Below the pieces are notes generated by a model that had not been told where the DNA came from, searched no databases, and saw only the letters and a list, made by a program, of their open reading frames with translations. 6,386 nt of DNA, from the NCBI GenBank assembly GCA_016181345.1, contig JACOZM010000103.1, positions 1-6,386 on the forward strand, read 5' to 3'. The position numbers and the translations under genes were made by a program. Positions 4,796-6,386 of this stretch are shown here, in pieces (the first letter of the stretch is position 1; each line of letters starts with the position of its first letter). Origin of the DNA: Candidatus Woesearchaeota archaeon. Its GTDB lineage: Archaea; Nanobdellota; Nanobdellia; Woesearchaeales; GW2011-AR9.

Positions 4796-4803
4796 TTTAT
4801 ATT
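4796..4803 (+). promoter_or_regulatory. TATA box of the GIY-YIG gene
   Basis: TTTATATT is preceded by the purine-rich GAGGAAACA, which could serve as a BRE. Its centre is about 26 nt before position 4826, so the transcript should begin almost exactly at the ATA triplet where the conserved protein N-terminus begins. This favours a leaderless mRNA. Confidence 0.5.
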
Positions 4804-4825
4804 ATAATAACTAATAAATATTATC

Positions 4826-5665
4826 ATAAGAGGAAGAACAATTTCCATTTATATTCCTGATGCGAATCCAAGAAGTATCAAGATTTGTGATATCAAAGAC
4901 AGTATTGTAAAAGCTATTTTTATTCCTAGAAACAAATTAGGAGAAGCAGGTGAAAGAAAGGAATTGCAAGATCCGGGAATATATTTTTTAATAGGAGAAC
5001 CTAACGAAGTAGGAAAACTAAAAATTTATATTGGGGAAGCTGAAGTATTATTAACAAGAATAAAACAGCATAATTCTTCAAAAGACTTTTGGAACTCAGT
5101 AATATGTTTTGTATCTGAAAAACAAAATATAAACAAAGCACATATAAAATATCTTGAAAACTATTGTTGTTCTCAGGCAAAAATGATAAATAAATGCGAA
5201 CTAGAAAATAACACTAATCCCACCCAATCAAGTTTAACTGAGCAAGATAAAGATTTTATCCTTAGTTTTTTTGATGACTTAAGACTTTTAATTGCAACAT
5301 TAGGGTTTCCAATCTTTGAAGAAACAAAGAAAAATCAATCAAATGTATATATTTGTAAGGGAAAAGAGGCTTATGCGACAGGAGAATATAGTGAAGATGG
5401 GTTTGTTGTTTTCAAGGACTCAAAAGCAAATTTAACAGAATCAAATACTGCTGGACCTTGGGTTATTAATATGCGTAAAAATTTAATCGAAAAAAAAATA
5501 TTAAAAGCTGAAGGCAATATATTAAAGTTTACGGAAGATTATACTTTCAACTCCCCTAGTGCTTCCGCAGCAGTCGTTCTTGCAAGAAGAGCAAATGGTT
5601 GGCTTGAATGGAAAGATAAAAATGGTAAGACTATGGATGAAAAAATTAGAAAAAATTCTTCTTAA
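4826..5665 (+). CDS. GIY-YIG nuclease-like protein with DUF4357 domain; non-canonical start
   Basis: From 4826 this reads 279 residues. The N-terminal segment RGRTISIYIPDANPRSIKIC (2-21) is the conserved beginning of this family, so the real protein extends well upstream of the first conventional start (TTG, 4964). No ATG, GTG or TTG exists in frame between the stop at 4808-4810 and 4964, so initiation would be at ATA (4826) or a neighbouring ATC/ATT. The GIY-YIG domain has GIY (51-53), YIG (68-70), Arg78, His82 and Glu111 of KYLEN, so its catalytic residues look intact. The DUF4357 domain (about 183-276) includes SPSASAAVVLARRANGWLEW (243-262). GIY-YIG enzymes cut DNA. This family is common in prokaryotes and mobile or defence-type regions, but its target is unknown. 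A TATA box at 4796-4803 fits leaderless transcription. If start at 4964 were used, the first beta-strand region would be missing. A lost start codon (pseudogene) or a sequencing error are alternatives. Confidence 0.8.
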   Translation: MRGRTISIYIPDANPRSIKICDIKDSIVKAIFIPRNKLGEAGERKELQDPGIYFLIGEPNEVGKLKIYIGEAEVLLTRIKQHNSSKDFWNSVICFVSEKQNINKAHIKYLENYCCSQAKMINKCELENNTNPTQSSLTEQDKDFILSFFDDLRLLIATLGFPIFEETKKNQSNVYICKGKEAYATGEYSEDGFVVFKDSKANLTESNTAGPWVINMRKNLIEKKILKAEGNILKFTEDYTFNSPSASAAVVLARRANGWLEWKDKNGKTMDEKIRKNSS

Positions 5666-5683
5666 TTTATTGTTAACATCAAA

Positions 5684-5707
5684 AAAATATTCAAACAAGA
5701 ATATTTT
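5684..5707 (+). terminator. AT-rich hairpin after the GIY-YIG gene
   Basis: AAAATATTC (5684-5692) and GAATATTTT (5699-5707) form a perfect 9-bp stem with a 6-nt loop, ending in TTTT, 19 nt after the stop codon. It may mark the 3' end of the GIY-YIG transcript. It lies before a separate TATA box for the small ORF, which supports two transcription units. Confidence 0.45.
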
Positions 5708-5720
5708 AATCAATTAAATA

Positions 5721-5728
5721 TTTATAAG
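5721..5728 (+). promoter_or_regulatory. TATA box of the small ORF
   Basis: TTTATAAG has its centre about 26 nt before the ATG at 5750. That geometry predicts a transcript starting at or next to the A of the ATG, i.e. a leaderless mRNA. There is no ribosome binding site before the ATG, which agrees. Confidence 0.55.
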
Positions 5729-5749
5729 AGAATAGTTTAATACCTAATT

Positions 5750-5902
5750 ATGAAACCAAAATTTATCCAAGAAGGAAAAGAGATTTATTTCCAAGATAAA
5801 AACGGAAAAAAGTGGAATAAAGAGTCCATAGCAGAATTATTTGAAACTTGCGACTTGTTTGTTAAAATGAAGGAAAAATTAGAATATTATGCAAATAATT
5901 AA
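5750..5902 (+). CDS. Small protein of 50 residues, leaderless, unknown function
   Basis: I do not recognise this protein. It reads from ATG 5750 to TAA 5900-5902, begins MKPKFIQEGKEIYFQDKNGK, and is hydrophilic and Lys/Glu-rich, with one Trp (residue 22), one Cys (34) and a likely C-terminal amphipathic helix (about 25-48). No signal peptide or membrane segment is visible. The main evidence that it is real is the TATA box (5721-5728), spaced about 26 nt from the ATG as for leaderless archaeal genes, and the start directly after a terminator-like hairpin. The DKNGK at 16-20 also occurs near the end of the GIY-YIG/DUF4357 protein (WKDKNGKTMDE), but this match is too short to claim descent. Its stop overlaps the 3' end of the convergent DUF2779 gene by 4 nt. 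It could be a small regulator or accessory protein of the nuclease-like gene, which is inference only. Confidence 0.55.
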   Translation: MKPKFIQEGKEIYFQDKNGKKWNKESIAELFETCDLFVKMKEKLEYYANN

Positions 5903-6386
5903 AGTATTATCTTTCTCATCTCCCCCACAATCCACACCATCGCTTCCGTATCTAATCCGCAGTATTCTAATAAATCTTTCCTAATTTTCTTCTTTGCTTC
6001 AGCAGTCATCTTGCCAAAATTCATATCCAAATAAGCTATAGAAGCACAATCTCCATCATGGATGGCTAAATCACCATAACTCTTCCCAACAACAGCCGGA
6101 AGAATCTTCTTGATGGAAGCTGAACCTTTCTGGATGGGATTATAATAATGAAAATTACTAAAGGGAACTCTTAAATCAACAATTCTTTCTATAACTTCTT
6201 TAATCCAATGAGCATATTCTGGAAAGTCTCTAGCCAATTCTTTTAATACAGAACCTTCAAAACCTTCGGAGTATACAATGACACTCCCAGAAGCTGGCAA
6301 GGCTTCTTTCAAAGCTTTCAAAAAAGCGGGTCGAGGATCATCTTTTCCATCATGGAGATATTCAAAATGTTTTCCCGGAACAACAT
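5899..6386 (-). CDS. DUF2779-domain protein, C-terminal part, cut by the right edge
   Basis: The minus-strand frame is open from the right edge to the TAA at 5899-5901, about 162 codons. A TTG at 6319-6321 is not the real start, because conserved sequence continues upstream of it (FEYLHDGKDDPRPAF). Recognisable DUF2779 features, in order, are that DDPRPAF block, the VIVYSEGFEGSVLKELA segment (a strand and helix like the ExoII region of an RNase H-like exonuclease), IVDLRVPF, YYNPIQKGSASIKKILPAVV, and YGDLAIHDGDCASIAY. DUF2779 proteins are uncharacterised. They are often large, and the N-terminal part, which may carry a Cas4/PD-(D/E)XK-like nuclease in relatives, lies outside the window. Nuclease activity is therefore inference: the GF.G and HDGD motifs are seen but the catalytic set cannot be checked. 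It converges on and overlaps the small ORF by 4 nt. Confidence 0.75.
   Translation of the reverse strand, partial: VVPGKHFEYLHDGKDDPRPAFLKALKEALPASGSVIVYSEGFEGSVLKELARDFPEYAHWIKEVIERIVDLRVPFSNFHYYNPIQKGSASIKKILPAVVGKSYGDLAIHDGDCASIAYLDMNFGKMTAEAKKKIRKDLLEYCGLDTEAMVWIVGEMRKIIL

Noticed and set aside
5522..5713. Minus-strand open frame of 63 codons
   Set aside because: It is antisense to the well-supported DUF4357 domain, and its hydrophobic composition is what AT-rich reverse strands give.
1..6386. CRISPR array
   Set aside because: No regularly spaced repeats of 23-47 bp were found. The only repeats are the two flanking copies 1341 bp apart and the AAT microsatellite.

Overview
The window comes from an AT-rich archaeon. 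The evidence is an archaeal-type L1 / P0 (L10) / P1 (L12) ribosomal gene run, TATA boxes about 26 nt upstream of start sites, and a mix of leaderless genes and genes with strong AGGAGG or GAGGTG ribosome binding sites. The very low GC, the shortened P0 and the compact layout suggest a DPANN-type lineage (Woesearchaeota/Pacearchaeota-like), but that is inference and not shown directly.

Layout, left to right. The left edge (1-23, minus) holds the first codons of a gene that leaves the window, with a clear ribosome binding site and TATA box. Positions 24-350 carry no protein gene. They contain a compositional island (118-257) that folds into a three-way-junction RNA, and an (AAT)7 microsatellite. 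Next, all on the minus strand, are a 289-residue coiled-coil protein (COG1340-like), P1/L12, P0/L10 and L1. L1 is first in transcription order and has its own TATA box and a short leader with a hairpin touching the ribosome binding site. No L11 gene precedes L1, although that is the common archaeal neighbour.

Immediately upstream of the L1 promoter is a two-gene HEPN-MNT toxin-antitoxin operon (minus strand). Its first gene fuses a winged-helix DNA-binding domain to the nucleotidyltransferase. A 19-nt palindrome sits between its TATA box and start codon, as expected for an autorepressor operator. The operon is flanked by 66-bp imperfect direct repeats, one lying against the L1 promoter.

To the right, on the plus strand, is a GIY-YIG/DUF4357 nuclease-like gene. 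Its conserved N-terminus extends 46 codons upstream of the first usual start codon, to an ATA triplet placed exactly where a leaderless transcript would begin. It is followed by a 50-residue leaderless small ORF that converges with the C-terminal part of a DUF2779 protein (minus strand, cut by the right edge).

Overall the window joins a housekeeping ribosomal stalk operon to a small accessory cluster (toxin-antitoxin, GIY-YIG nuclease-like protein, DUF2779 protein). The most promising undescribed items are the structured RNA at 118-257, the repeat-flanked and operator-rich toxin-antitoxin module, and the non-canonical start of the GIY-YIG gene.
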